From Nostoc sp. CCCryo 231-06 (GTDB taxonomy: Bacteria; Cyanobacteriota; Cyanobacteriia; Cyanobacteriales; Nostocaceae), in the NCBI GenBank assembly GCA_023522315.1, contig JAHCSU010000329.1, forward strand, positions 1 to 64,000: a DNA stretch of 64,000 nucleotides, read 5' to 3'. The position numbers and the translations under genes are program-made. This document shows positions 8,989-18,450 of this stretch, one piece after another. The notes under the pieces are model-generated. The model searched no databases. It was not told the origin of the DNA and saw only the letters and a list, made by a program, of their open reading frames with translations. The number at the start of each line of letters is the position of its first letter. Within the stretch, counting starts at the first letter, position 1.

Positions 8989-10371
8989 ATGGTTTTTCTA
9001 TTACCTGGTGTCAAGTTTGATTTGGATTTGATTCAAAAGTACGACACTCGCGCACCTAGATACACCAGTTATCCGCCTGCTACAGAGTTAAGCGAAACAT
9101 TTACTGAAACTGATTTTAAGGCCGCGATCGCAGCCTCGAACCAACGCAAAACTCCTATGAGTTTATATTTCCATATCCCCTTTTGCCAAAGTGCTTGCTA
9201 CTTCTGCGGCTGTAACACGGTAATTTCCAACAACAAGAATATTGCCAAACCTTATGTAGAATCTTTGGCTCAAGACATTAAAAACACCGCAGCTTTAATC
9301 GATCCAGATAGAAAAGTGCTGCAAATCCACTGGGGAGGCGGTACTCCTAATTACTTGGATCGTCACCAAATAGAATTTTTATGGAAAAACATCAATAGCC
9401 ATTTCAACATCGATCCACAAGCAGAAATCTCAATTGAGATTAATCCCCGCTATATTGATAAAAACTACATTTTCTTTCTGAGAGAAATTGGGTTTAACCG
9501 GATTAGTTTTGGCATTCAAGATTTTAATAGCCAAGTTCAAGTGGCTATAAATCGTGTCCAGCCAGAAGAAATGCTATTTGATGTCATGAGTTGGGTTAAA
9601 GAAGCTAAGTTTGAAAGTGTGAATGTAGACCTTATTTATGGTTTACCTTATCAAACCCGCGAGACATTTCGGGAGACGTTGAAAAAGACTGTTCAGTTAG
9701 ATCCTGACCGAATTGTTGTCTTTAACTTTGCATATATACCGTGGATCAAACCTACACAAAAAAATATTCCTCAAGAGGCGCTACCCCCAGCAGAGGAAAA
9801 GTTAGAAATTCTGAAAATGACCATTGAAGAATTGACGAATAACCAATATCTATTTATTGGGATGGATCATTTTGCTAAAACTAATGATGAACTAGCGATC
9901 GCTCAACGCAATGGCACTCTCAAACGGAATTTCCAGGGCTACACTACCCACGCTGAGACAGAACTATTTGGTTTTGGTGCTACATCCATCAGTATGCTAG
10001 AAGATGCTTATGCTCAAAACCACAAGGAATTAAAGGATTATTATCAGGCAGTTGCAGCAGGTGCTTTACCTGTTAGCAAAGGTATCAAACTTACTCAAAA
10101 TGACATCATCAGACGGGATGTGATTATGGGTATTATGTCTCACTTTCAGTTGCATAAGCAAGACATTGAAAACAAATATGATATCAATTTTGATGAATAT
10201 TTCTCTGAGGAACTAGAGGCGTTAAAACCATTAGAAGCCGATGGGCTAGTCAATTTATCAAAAAATCAGATCCAGATTACAGACATCGGTAGATTACTAG
10301 TCAGAAATATTGCCGTCATCTTTGATACTCACACAAGAACGCGACAGACAAAATTCTCCCGCGCTATTTGA
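8989..10371 (+). CDS. hemN: Oxygen-independent coproporphyrinogen III oxidase (HemN)
   Basis: Radical SAM CxxxCxxC (CQSACYFC); YDTRAPRYTSYPPA; FGFGATSIS. ORF also has an upstream TTG at 8974. Confidence 0.93.
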   Translation: MVFLLPGVKFDLDLIQKYDTRAPRYTSYPPATELSETFTETDFKAAIAASNQRKTPMSLYFHIPFCQSACYFCGCNTVISNNKNIAKPYVESLAQDIKNTAALIDPDRKVLQIHWGGGTPNYLDRHQIEFLWKNINSHFNIDPQAEISIEINPRYIDKNYIFFLREIGFNRISFGIQDFNSQVQVAINRVQPEEMLFDVMSWVKEAKFESVNVDLIYGLPYQTRETFRETLKKTVQLDPDRIVVFNFAYIPWIKPTQKNIPQEALPPAEEKLEILKMTIEELTNNQYLFIGMDHFAKTNDELAIAQRNGTLKRNFQGYTTHAETELFGFGATSISMLEDAYAQNHKELKDYYQAVAAGALPVSKGIKLTQNDIIRRDVIMGIMSHFQLHKQDIENKYDINFDEYFSEELEALKPLEADGLVNLSKNQIQITDIGRLLVRNIAVIFDTHTRTRQTKFSRAI

Positions 10372-10403
10372 TACGACTTCTAGAAATGTCCCTTACATAT
10401 TAT

Positions 10404-10439
10404 TCCCTCAATCTACCTTGAAAATAACGGTTGAGGGGA
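10404..10439 (+). terminator. Hairpin downstream of hemN
   Basis: TCCCTCAA...TTGAGGGGA inverted repeat just 3' of hemN. Confidence 0.5.
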
Positions 10440-10768
10440 TTTAACTAACTACAAATTATTTTAACGCATCTCCAAAAAGTTAGAGAATATTTTTCCCTCT
10501 TAAGATAGATATAAAACAACATAAATTAATAAAATTATTGGTGTTTAGTTCTATAGCAAATAATATCTAGACTTATGTATTCAATAATTACTGATTTATC
10601 TTGAAAAACTTCCTTTGAGGATTTTTATGCTATAAATGCCAATCTTCATCCATATATTGATATAAACTCTTTTGTCTAACTTTTGGATTTAGCATTTATC
10701 CCATCTGGTAGAAAGAATTGTGAATCAGAGTTGATAACTTAGATACAAGTGAGATTGTTGAGGCAGTT

Positions 10769-11047
10769 ATGAGTATTCTTGCTTGGGTAGTTTTAGGACT
10801 TTTGGCAGGTGCCATTGCTAAGGCTATTCATCCTGGTTATCAAGGTGGTGGAATTGTCTCCACAATGATTTTGGGTATTATTGGGGCTTTCGTCGGTGGA
10901 AGTCTGTTTACCTTACTACGAACAGGAACTTTGCAAATTACTGCCGCTGGCGCTGGTTTAACTCTTCCAGGTATTTTAGTGGCTGTGGTTGGCGCAATCG
11001 TTGCTATTTATCTATGGGGATTAATCAGAAGAAGCAGCAATGCTTAA
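10769..11047 (+). CDS. GlsB/YeaQ/YmgE (transglycosylase-associated) small membrane protein
   Basis: MSILAWVVLGLLAGAIAKAIHPG...GGIVSTMILGIIGAFVGG. Confidence 0.9.
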   Translation: MSILAWVVLGLLAGAIAKAIHPGYQGGGIVSTMILGIIGAFVGGSLFTLLRTGTLQITAAGAGLTLPGILVAVVGAIVAIYLWGLIRRSSNA

Positions 11048-11200
11048 TCCCTGATTGGCAGTTATCAACACTGACATAACTACTGGATTTTATTGGTCTT
11101 CTAGTTAAGCAGTTCGAGAAGCTATATCTTGAAAGATGCTAGGAGACAATAAAATAATTTGTCAATTCTGTAAAATCATAATTTTTGGAAGTGTAAATCT

Positions 11201-11893
11201 ATGTTTTTTCACAAAAAAGAGCCTATTCATGCAGTTAACATTAGTGAACCAAACCCTCGTTTTGCTCAGTTACTTTTAGAGCAGTTTGGCGGAGCTACTG
11301 GAGAACTTAGCGCAGCCCTTCAATATTGGGTTCAATCATTCCATGTTGAAAATGCTGGAATTAAAGATATGCTCCAAGACATTGCAATCGAGGAATTCGG
11401 CCATTTAGAAATGGTTGGAAAACTCATCGAAGCTCATACCAAAAATGTGGATCAAACAGAAGCTTATAAGAGTACCCTGTTTGCAGTCCGAGGGGCTGGG
11501 CCTCATTTTCTAGATAGTCAAGGTAGTGCTTGGACTGCAAGTTACTTGAATGAGGGTGGAGATGTAGTGCGTGATTTAAGAGCTAATGTTGCAGCTGAAG
11601 CTGGCGCTCGTCAGACTTACGAATCATTGATTAAGTTAGCAACCGACAAAGGAACCCAAGAGACTTTAGTCCATCTGTTAACACGAGAAATTTCTCATAC
11701 CCAGATGTTTATGAAAGCTCTAGATTCGCTGGGTAAGTTGACAGATCCATTCTTTGGTAATATTAAGCCAGATGAAACTGTTGCTCTCTACTACAACCTA
11801 TCTACAAACGGTGATGGTAAAGATGAACGTGGCCCTTGGAATTCTGAGCCAACATTCAAATACATTGCGAATCCGTTAGAAAGTCACTCTTAA
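11201..11893 (+). CDS. Manganese catalase
   Basis: FGGATGELSAALQYWVQSF...IAIEEFGHLEMVG...EAGARQTYESL...REISHTQMFMKAL. Confidence 0.93.
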   Translation: MFFHKKEPIHAVNISEPNPRFAQLLLEQFGGATGELSAALQYWVQSFHVENAGIKDMLQDIAIEEFGHLEMVGKLIEAHTKNVDQTEAYKSTLFAVRGAGPHFLDSQGSAWTASYLNEGGDVVRDLRANVAAEAGARQTYESLIKLATDKGTQETLVHLLTREISHTQMFMKALDSLGKLTDPFFGNIKPDETVALYYNLSTNGDGKDERGPWNSEPTFKYIANPLESHS

Positions 11894-11938
11894 TTTCAGA
11901 GATTGCAGTTAGAGCTTCTTGAAAACTCCCAATCATTA

Positions 11939-11963
11939 GGTGGGCAAACAGCCCACCTTCTTT
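11939..11963 (+). terminator. Intrinsic terminator after Mn catalase
   Basis: GGTGGGCAAACAGCCCACC followed by TTCTTT. Confidence 0.75.
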
Positions 11964-12285
11964 AGCAATGGTTAAACTGTTTGTCTACATCAGGGATTTT
12001 TGAGAGAGAATTTAGCTTTATCTAAAAGATTCCCGATTTCTTAGAGAAGTCGGGAATCTAAGCCGCTCAGTATATGCTGATATTGATTTGGATGCAACAC
12101 GCGCTTTGGATACATATCTCTGCGCTCAGATAAATCGATTATGTTACACTCAATTGAAAATGGCTATAAATATTAAGCCACACTGAAGAAGTCAGAGCGA
12201 TCGCCTCTTCAAATCTACCTCGACGTTTCTGAATTCAGAAATTAATTCAACTCAAAATCAAAACTAAGAATCAGGAGATTGATTT

Positions 12286-13026
12286 GTGATTGTCAACGCT
12301 ACGCCAAATGGTTGGGAAGTTATTTATCACCGCGCCCATGCTTTATTAGCAGCTCAACTTGCAGGACAATGGCGGCGTAAAGATGCTCCAGTAAGGTTAT
12401 ATGAAACTATCGCTGCCATTTCCCATCACGATGACCTAGAAAAAGAGTGGGAAGAGGATATTCTGACTGAAGCCGGTGCGCCACTGGACTTCATGCTCTC
12501 TTCAAATGCCGATGTAGATGCTGGTGTCCCGAAGTTGGCTGATCTGGCAAAGAATGCCCTTTACCGTGGACGATGGGTGGCTTTATTAATTTCCATGCAC
12601 ATCAGCCGTTTAAATGAGCCAAGCCGGGGTAAGGGTTCCAAGCTAGACAAACTTTTAGATGAGCAGCTGCAAAACCAGCAACGTTGGCGCAAAGAACTAG
12701 GCATCGAAAAGGAAGAAGTTGATGCAGCATACGCATTTATGCAATGGTGCGATCGCCTTTCTCTCATCTTATGTCAGCAAGAACTACCTGCTGATGAACG
12801 ATTTTTAGAAATTAGCAAGGGCCCTGAAGGTCAACGCTATGACATCATGCAGCGCAGTGATAACTTGGTTGTTGTCAAACCCTGGCCCTTCCAAGACGAA
12901 AATTTTATAGTCAACGTCGAAGCCTGCGACCTCTCCCAGGTAAAATTTGAAAGCAGTGCCGAACTAACTCAAGCACTACAAGAAGCTCCCATCAAGGTAC
13001 TAGAGTGGACATTCGTTAAGAGTTAG
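12286..13026 (+). CDS. DUF3891 family protein
   Basis: GTG start; MIVNATPNGWEVIYHRAHALLAAQLAGQWR... AAISHHDD. Confidence 0.85.
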   Translation: MIVNATPNGWEVIYHRAHALLAAQLAGQWRRKDAPVRLYETIAAISHHDDLEKEWEEDILTEAGAPLDFMLSSNADVDAGVPKLADLAKNALYRGRWVALLISMHISRLNEPSRGKGSKLDKLLDEQLQNQQRWRKELGIEKEEVDAAYAFMQWCDRLSLILCQQELPADERFLEISKGPEGQRYDIMQRSDNLVVVKPWPFQDENFIVNVEACDLSQVKFESSAELTQALQEAPIKVLEWTFVKS

Positions 13027-13093
13027 ATAGTTGTCGCCGCCATAGTCAGTAATTCAAGCCTCCAGATGAGGGCTTTTGGTATTGGAAAAGTTT

Positions 13094-13123
13094 CTCTGGC
13101 TTTTCAATAGAAAAGAGCCAGAG
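13094..13123. terminator. Bidirectional hairpin between convergent genes
   Basis: CTCTGGCTTTTCAATAGAAAAGAGCCAGAG. Confidence 0.55.
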
Positions 13124-13186
13124 AACTAACTTTCTGGCTCAAAGCTGGAGACAAAATAATCATCAAATAAAGGCTTAGGTAATAAC

Positions 13187-13447
13187 CTAAATTCTTCCCA
13201 GGTTATGCAGTCCTAATATAACGCCCACTCCTAAGATATGACCAAAGGCAGTAGTTGCTAAAAGGGCTGGTAAACCAAAACCACCAAATAAATTGGCTGA
13301 GGGTAGTCCTGGTTCTGCGTTGGGATATTTGATGGTAGATTTACCAAAGGCAATGGCAGCGATATTAACGATAATCATAATCAGTGCAACTGTCGGACTC
13401 CATTGCAGAGGTGTGGTTGCGGCAGCGAGTAAGGTTGAAGTAAACAC
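13187..13447 (-). CDS. psaK: Photosystem I reaction center subunit PsaK
   Basis: LQWSPTVALIMIIVNIAAIAFGKSTIKYPNAEPGLPSANLFGGFGLPALLATTAFGHILGVGVILGLHNLGRI. Confidence 0.93.
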   Translation of the reverse strand: MFTSTLLAAATTPLQWSPTVALIMIIVNIAAIAFGKSTIKYPNAEPGLPSANLFGGFGLPALLATTAFGHILGVGVILGLHNLGRI

Positions 13448-14129
13448 CTGATTTGCTCCTGAAATTTATTAATGATTGCAAATATAATCTGAGACTTTCC
13501 GAAGCAAATTCCAGAAAGTACCCGATTTTGCATCAATATTTAACAGTTATTCTCACTACTTAATACAACGTGAGTTCAACGGCATTAATTCAGGACTTAG
13601 GCAAAAATCGCCAAAAAGCTTAATTTATCGGACTGCTTTCTCTACAAGAGGCTGTGCGTCCGGCTGCTTTTTCATTTCGTCAAACTCACGTTAATGCATG
13701 TATCTATGGGGTTATATTTGCACAAACAAGACGAGAACTATAATATTTCTCTATCAAAAGTATTAGATATTTTAAATTAATATAGCAATCCGAATTTAAA
13801 TAAGAGAAATTACCGAAGCTAAAAGTACATATTTATAAGCTTTTTAGCAATTTTGATTTTTATAAAAAATTTAGTAAGATATATAGGGAAAATATAATTT
13901 TCATCTATCAAAAGTATGAAATCTAAAGATAAAAAATTTCTATATCTAAAGAAATTAAATATTTGTTGTATTTAATCTAATAGTATACTTCTGGCAGAAG
14001 ATGTAAAAAATATTAGGTATAGTAAATTAAAATCAATATTAATCAAGGTTCCTAAACAATTCGGACAAGTGTGCTATACACGAGTTTAGAACAGCTTAAA
14101 ACTTTGTTAAAATCTGCAACACACAAACT

Positions 14130-15455
14130 ATGAATACCACCGAAAAACGTATCGCCTTGATTTCCGTCCACGGAGATCCGGCGATTGAAATAGGGAAAGA
14201 AGAAGCTGGGGGACAAAATGTTTATGTGCGTAACGTGGGTGAAGCACTAGCGCAGCTGGGATGGCAAGTTGATATGTTTACTCGCAAAGTGAGTCTGGAG
14301 CAAGACTCGATTGTTAAACACAGCGACAATTGCCGAACTATTCGTTTAAAAGCTGGCCCTCTTGAGTTTGTGCCGCGAGATGAAATTTTTGAATATCTGC
14401 AAGAATTTGTGGATAATTTCCTCAAATTTCAAGTAGAAAATGACTTTACATACCAATTAGTTCACACTAACTATTGGCTCTCTAGTTGGGTGGGGATGGA
14501 GTTAAAGAAAATCCAACATAGTAAACAAGTTCACACCTACCACTCTTTAGGAGTTGTCAAGTATAACAGCATAGAAGATATTCCTCAGATTGCAAGTGTG
14601 CGATTAGCAGTGGAAAAAGATGTGTTGGAAAAAGCAGAGCGAATTGTAGCGACAAGTCCGCAAGAACAGCAACACATGCGATCGCTAGTTTCCACTAAAG
14701 GTAATATCGACGTCATTCCCTGCGGTACAGATATTCAGCGCTTTGGCTCGATTGCACGAGAAGCAGCCAGGGCTGAATTGGGAATTGAGAAAGAAACCAA
14801 AGTTGTATTATATGTAGGACGTTTTGACCCACGCAAAGGGATAGAAACCTTGGTGCGTGCAGTAAACGAGTCTGAGCTACGTGACTCCAAGAATCTCCAG
14901 CTAATTATTGGTGGTGGTAGTACTCCAGGTAACAGCGACGGCATTGAGCGCGATCGCATTCAGGGTATTATCAACGAATTGGGGATGAGCGACTTTACCA
15001 CTTTTGCTGGTCGTCTGAGTCAAGATATTTTGCCAACTTATTACGCAACTGCTGATGTTTGCGTTGTTCCCAGTCACTACGAACCTTTTGGACTAGTGGC
15101 GATCGAAGCGATGGCAAGCGGTACACCAGTAGTAGCAAGTGATGTCGGTGGACTTCAGTTTACTGTAGTTAATGAAGAAACTGGTTTATTGGCAGCACCA
15201 CAAGATGTAGATTCCTTTGCATCTGCCATTGACCGAATTCTCTTAAATCCAGAATGGCGAGACGAATTAGGTAAAGCTGGTAGAAAGCGCGTCGAAACTA
15301 AGTTTAGCTGGGATGGCGTAGCACATCAACTGAGTGAACTTTACACCCAACTTTTGCAGCCACAACCAGTAGCGTCAACAGCAAAAGAACTAGTGGAGTC
15401 AACAGTCGAATTAGTGGAGTCAACAGCAAAACAACCAGTTTTGGTTGCTAAATAA
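14130..15455 (+). CDS. GT4 glycosyltransferase, sucrose-phosphate-synthase-like
   Basis: ISVHGDPAIEIGKEEAGGQNVYVRNVGEAL; GRFDPRKGIETL; PSHYEPFGLVAIEAMASGTPVVASDVGGL. Confidence 0.85.
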   Translation: MNTTEKRIALISVHGDPAIEIGKEEAGGQNVYVRNVGEALAQLGWQVDMFTRKVSLEQDSIVKHSDNCRTIRLKAGPLEFVPRDEIFEYLQEFVDNFLKFQVENDFTYQLVHTNYWLSSWVGMELKKIQHSKQVHTYHSLGVVKYNSIEDIPQIASVRLAVEKDVLEKAERIVATSPQEQQHMRSLVSTKGNIDVIPCGTDIQRFGSIAREAARAELGIEKETKVVLYVGRFDPRKGIETLVRAVNESELRDSKNLQLIIGGGSTPGNSDGIERDRIQGIINELGMSDFTTFAGRLSQDILPTYYATADVCVVPSHYEPFGLVAIEAMASGTPVVASDVGGLQFTVVNEETGLLAAPQDVDSFASAIDRILLNPEWRDELGKAGRKRVETKFSWDGVAHQLSELYTQLLQPQPVASTAKELVESTVELVESTAKQPVLVAK

Positions 15456-15716
15456 TTCTTTGCGTAATAGATAATGGTGAATGAGTAACTTGGAAGTAAG
15501 CAATAATTTTATTTTCCTAGTCGTTACTCACCATTACTCAATCATTTACAGCATATTTGAGGTAAATGAAGTACACGGGTAGGGGCACACATGTTGTGCC
15601 CCTACGATTATCTGTACCTCACGCCTGTTGCAATCTGCTCTATTCTAAATATTTCTCTAGGCTGAGTGATTTCCATTATTAGTTTAATTAGCTCAGAACT
15701 TGTGCCATTCCCAACA

Positions 15717-16165
15717 ACCGCCTCAGAATTCATTCTGAGGCTAATAGCTAAAGTCTATCTATTGAAGACTCAATAAAGATTAGGGCGTTGCTGATTCCAT
15801 TTATGAAAATGATTTTGCATAAAACAGGAGTCAGAATACAGAATTCAGAATTCAGAATACTCTACCCATAAAGGGATAGAGTTTTAAGGCGAGAATATTT
15901 TAATTTTTTTCGCCCACCAGGGACGAGGTTTTAACCAATATTCATCATCCACTCGTACAGAATTCAATTCTGTTAGCGGATAGCTAAGGTTTAGCCCATT
16001 CTGACTCCTGAGTTCTGAATTCTTCTTATAATACCAAAATCCTTGTAGAGACGTAGCAGTGCTACGTCTCTACATCCAGATTCATACTTCAATTCAGCAA
16101 CGCCAAGATTAGAGTCCACTTAAGTGGACTTGCGCTATTAGCCAGAGAATTTATTCTCTGGCGGG
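15717..16165. repeat. Large inverted-repeat element (~80-bp diverged arms, ORF-free interior)
   Basis: Left arm CCGCC[TCAGAATTCATTCTGA]GGCTAATAGC...GGCGTTGCTGA; the reverse complement of the right arm reads CCGCCAGAGAATAAATTCTCTGGCTAATAGC...GGCGTTGCTGA. Confidence 0.7.
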
Positions 16166-16398
16166 AAAGTGGGCAGGTGCAAGATATAGCTTTAGCTGAC
16201 AAAACTCGATCCTAAAAAATGTATAAAAAGGGAAGCTGCTATTATCTAAGTGCTGAGAGTCTGTCTGAATAATAGATTTCTGCGTTAGCTATCACCAAAC
16301 CAAGTAACCGCTATGATAGTTGAGGTCTGCTATGCTTTAACTAAACGAAGATAAAAGCATAGCGATCGCTACCATTTGAATGTTAACAACTAATCGCT

Positions 16399-18126
16399 TT
16401 GCAACCAGTTGACTTTACCACTCTCACAGCTGCTTGTAGCGAAATCCGCGCTAACTGGCTACCATCACGCTTAGAACAGGTTTACCAGCGCGATCGCTAC
16501 ACTATTGCTATGGCATTACGCACCCTGAAACAGCGAGATTGGCTACAGATTTGTTGGCATCCCCAAGCTGCACATATTTGCATCGGCGATCCACCACCGC
16601 GATCGCCAGATACCTTTACCTTTAGCCAACAACTGATACACCAATTGAGTGGTTTAGCACTGGTAGCTATTGAAGCGATCGCTCCTTGGGAGCGGGTTAT
16701 TGATTTGCAATTTGCCCGTCGTCCCGGAGAAACCGCCCTATATCATGTCTATGCAGAAATCATGGGCAAGTATAGCAACGTCATTCTCACCGACGCTAAC
16801 AATATAATTATTACTGCTGCTCATCAAGTCAGTCAGCAACAATCTAGTGTCCGTCCCATCCAAACCGGACAACCTTATGAAACACCGCCAAAACTGACTG
16901 GAACAGTCCCCAGTTTGAACGAATCACAAGAACGTTGGCAAGAACGGGTAAGTTTAGTGCCAGGAGCAATCAAGCGGCAATTGCTGAAAAGTTATAGTGG
17001 CTTGAGTGCAGCACTACTGGAGTTAATGCTGCTAGAAGCAAATATCGCACCAGAAACATCAACCGATACTCTCAACCCCGACGACTGGCGACGGCTATTT
17101 GAGCGTTGGCAAGAATGGCTGCAAGCTTTGAATTCCAGGAAATTTCAACCCGCTTGGACAAAAGATGGCTACACCGTAATGGGTTGGGGTGTAGTTGAAA
17201 AGGTCAAAGATATCCAGGAGTTACTCAACCGCTACTACAGTAACCAAATTGACCAACAATTATTTTCTCAATTGCGCCATCAGTTGAGTCAGAAATTGAA
17301 TAATATTCTGGCGAAATTACGGAATAAGGCTCAAACCTTTAAGACGCGCTTGCAGCAATCAGATCAAGCTGATGAGTATCGGCAAAAAGCTGATTTATTG
17401 ATGGCTCATCTGCAAAACTGGCAACCGGGGATGAAAGAAATTATCCTTTCAGATTTTGATACAAATTTGCCAGTAGCGATCGCTCTGTTGCCAGATAAAA
17501 ATGCTGTCCAAAATGCCCAAAGTCTTTACAAACAGCACCAAAAGCTCAAACGCGCTCGTGCTGCCGTTGAACCGCTACTGCTAGAAGTGCAGACAGAAAT
17601 TGAGTATTTAGAACAAGTAGAAGCTGCGATTAGCCAAATAGACATCTACCAAACAGCAGAAGATTTGCGAGCTTTAGAAGAAATCCGCGAAGAGTTGATT
17701 GGACAAAAGTATTTAGAAGATCCAGAATATCGCAGCCGCAGTGCCAATGAACCCCCCAGCACCAACTTTCATCGTTACGTTACCCCCAGCGGTTTTGAAG
17801 TATTAATCGGTCGCAACAATCGCCAAAATGACCAATTGACCTTTCGTGTAGCTGGGGATTATGACTTATGGTTCCACGCTCAAGAAATTCCAGGGAGCCA
17901 TCTGCTACTACGTCTAGAACCCGGTGCTGTTGCAGAAGAAGCTGATTTGCAATTTGTAGCTAATCTTGCTGCCTACTACAGTCGCGCCCGTCAGAGTGAG
18001 CAAGTGCCAGTAGTTTACACTCAGCTAAAACACGTCTACAAACCCAAAGGGGCAAAACCGGGAATTGCAATTTACAAGCAGGAAAGCATCCTCTGGGGAA
18101 AACCACAAATGGTCATTAGTCATTAG
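16399..18126 (+). CDS. NFACT family protein (Rqc2/RqcH-like, 'fibronectin-binding')
   Basis: TTG start; MQPVDFTTLTAACSEIRANWLPSRLEQVYQRDRYTIAM; C-terminal NFACT-R GFEVLIGRNNRQNDQLTFRVAGDYDLWFHAQEIPGSHLLLR. Confidence 0.92.
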   Translation: MQPVDFTTLTAACSEIRANWLPSRLEQVYQRDRYTIAMALRTLKQRDWLQICWHPQAAHICIGDPPPRSPDTFTFSQQLIHQLSGLALVAIEAIAPWERVIDLQFARRPGETALYHVYAEIMGKYSNVILTDANNIIITAAHQVSQQQSSVRPIQTGQPYETPPKLTGTVPSLNESQERWQERVSLVPGAIKRQLLKSYSGLSAALLELMLLEANIAPETSTDTLNPDDWRRLFERWQEWLQALNSRKFQPAWTKDGYTVMGWGVVEKVKDIQELLNRYYSNQIDQQLFSQLRHQLSQKLNNILAKLRNKAQTFKTRLQQSDQADEYRQKADLLMAHLQNWQPGMKEIILSDFDTNLPVAIALLPDKNAVQNAQSLYKQHQKLKRARAAVEPLLLEVQTEIEYLEQVEAAISQIDIYQTAEDLRALEEIREELIGQKYLEDPEYRSRSANEPPSTNFHRYVTPSGFEVLIGRNNRQNDQLTFRVAGDYDLWFHAQEIPGSHLLLRLEPGAVAEEADLQFVANLAAYYSRARQSEQVPVVYTQLKHVYKPKGAKPGIAIYKQESILWGKPQMVISH

Positions 18127-18147
18127 TCATTAGTCATTAGTCATTAG
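18113..18147 (+). repeat. Heptamer STRR array (TCATTAG)x5 overlapping the stop codon of the NFACT gene
   Basis: TCATTAGTCATTAGTCATTAGTCATTAGTCATTAG; stop TAG at 18124-18126. Confidence 0.95.
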
Positions 18148-18404
18148 TCAAAAATTAAGAATTCTTCCCCTGCTTCCCCTACTCCCCCTGCCTCCCCTAC
18201 TCCACTCCTTTTCTACCCTGCGATTTGCTAAATTATCCTTATGGATAGAAGCTTTTTAGCTTTATTCGTATCTTTTTTGATGAAGTTTCACGAAAAATCT
18301 GTGTTGACTGTTACAATATTGTTAAGAAAAGTTGCCCGTTGCATTTTGGGAACGCGCAATTGGGTTTTAACTCTCTTGAGAAGACAACGCAAAAAAAATT
18401 TTCC

Positions 18405-18432
18405 AGACCAGCTGTGGGAGGCTGGTCTTTTT
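18405..18432. terminator. Strong (bidirectional) intrinsic terminator
   Basis: AGACCAGC-TGTGGGAG-GCTGGTCT then TTTTGTTTT; T-rich run also on the opposite strand. Confidence 0.75.
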
Positions 18433-18450
18433 GTTTTAGCTAAATTCCGT

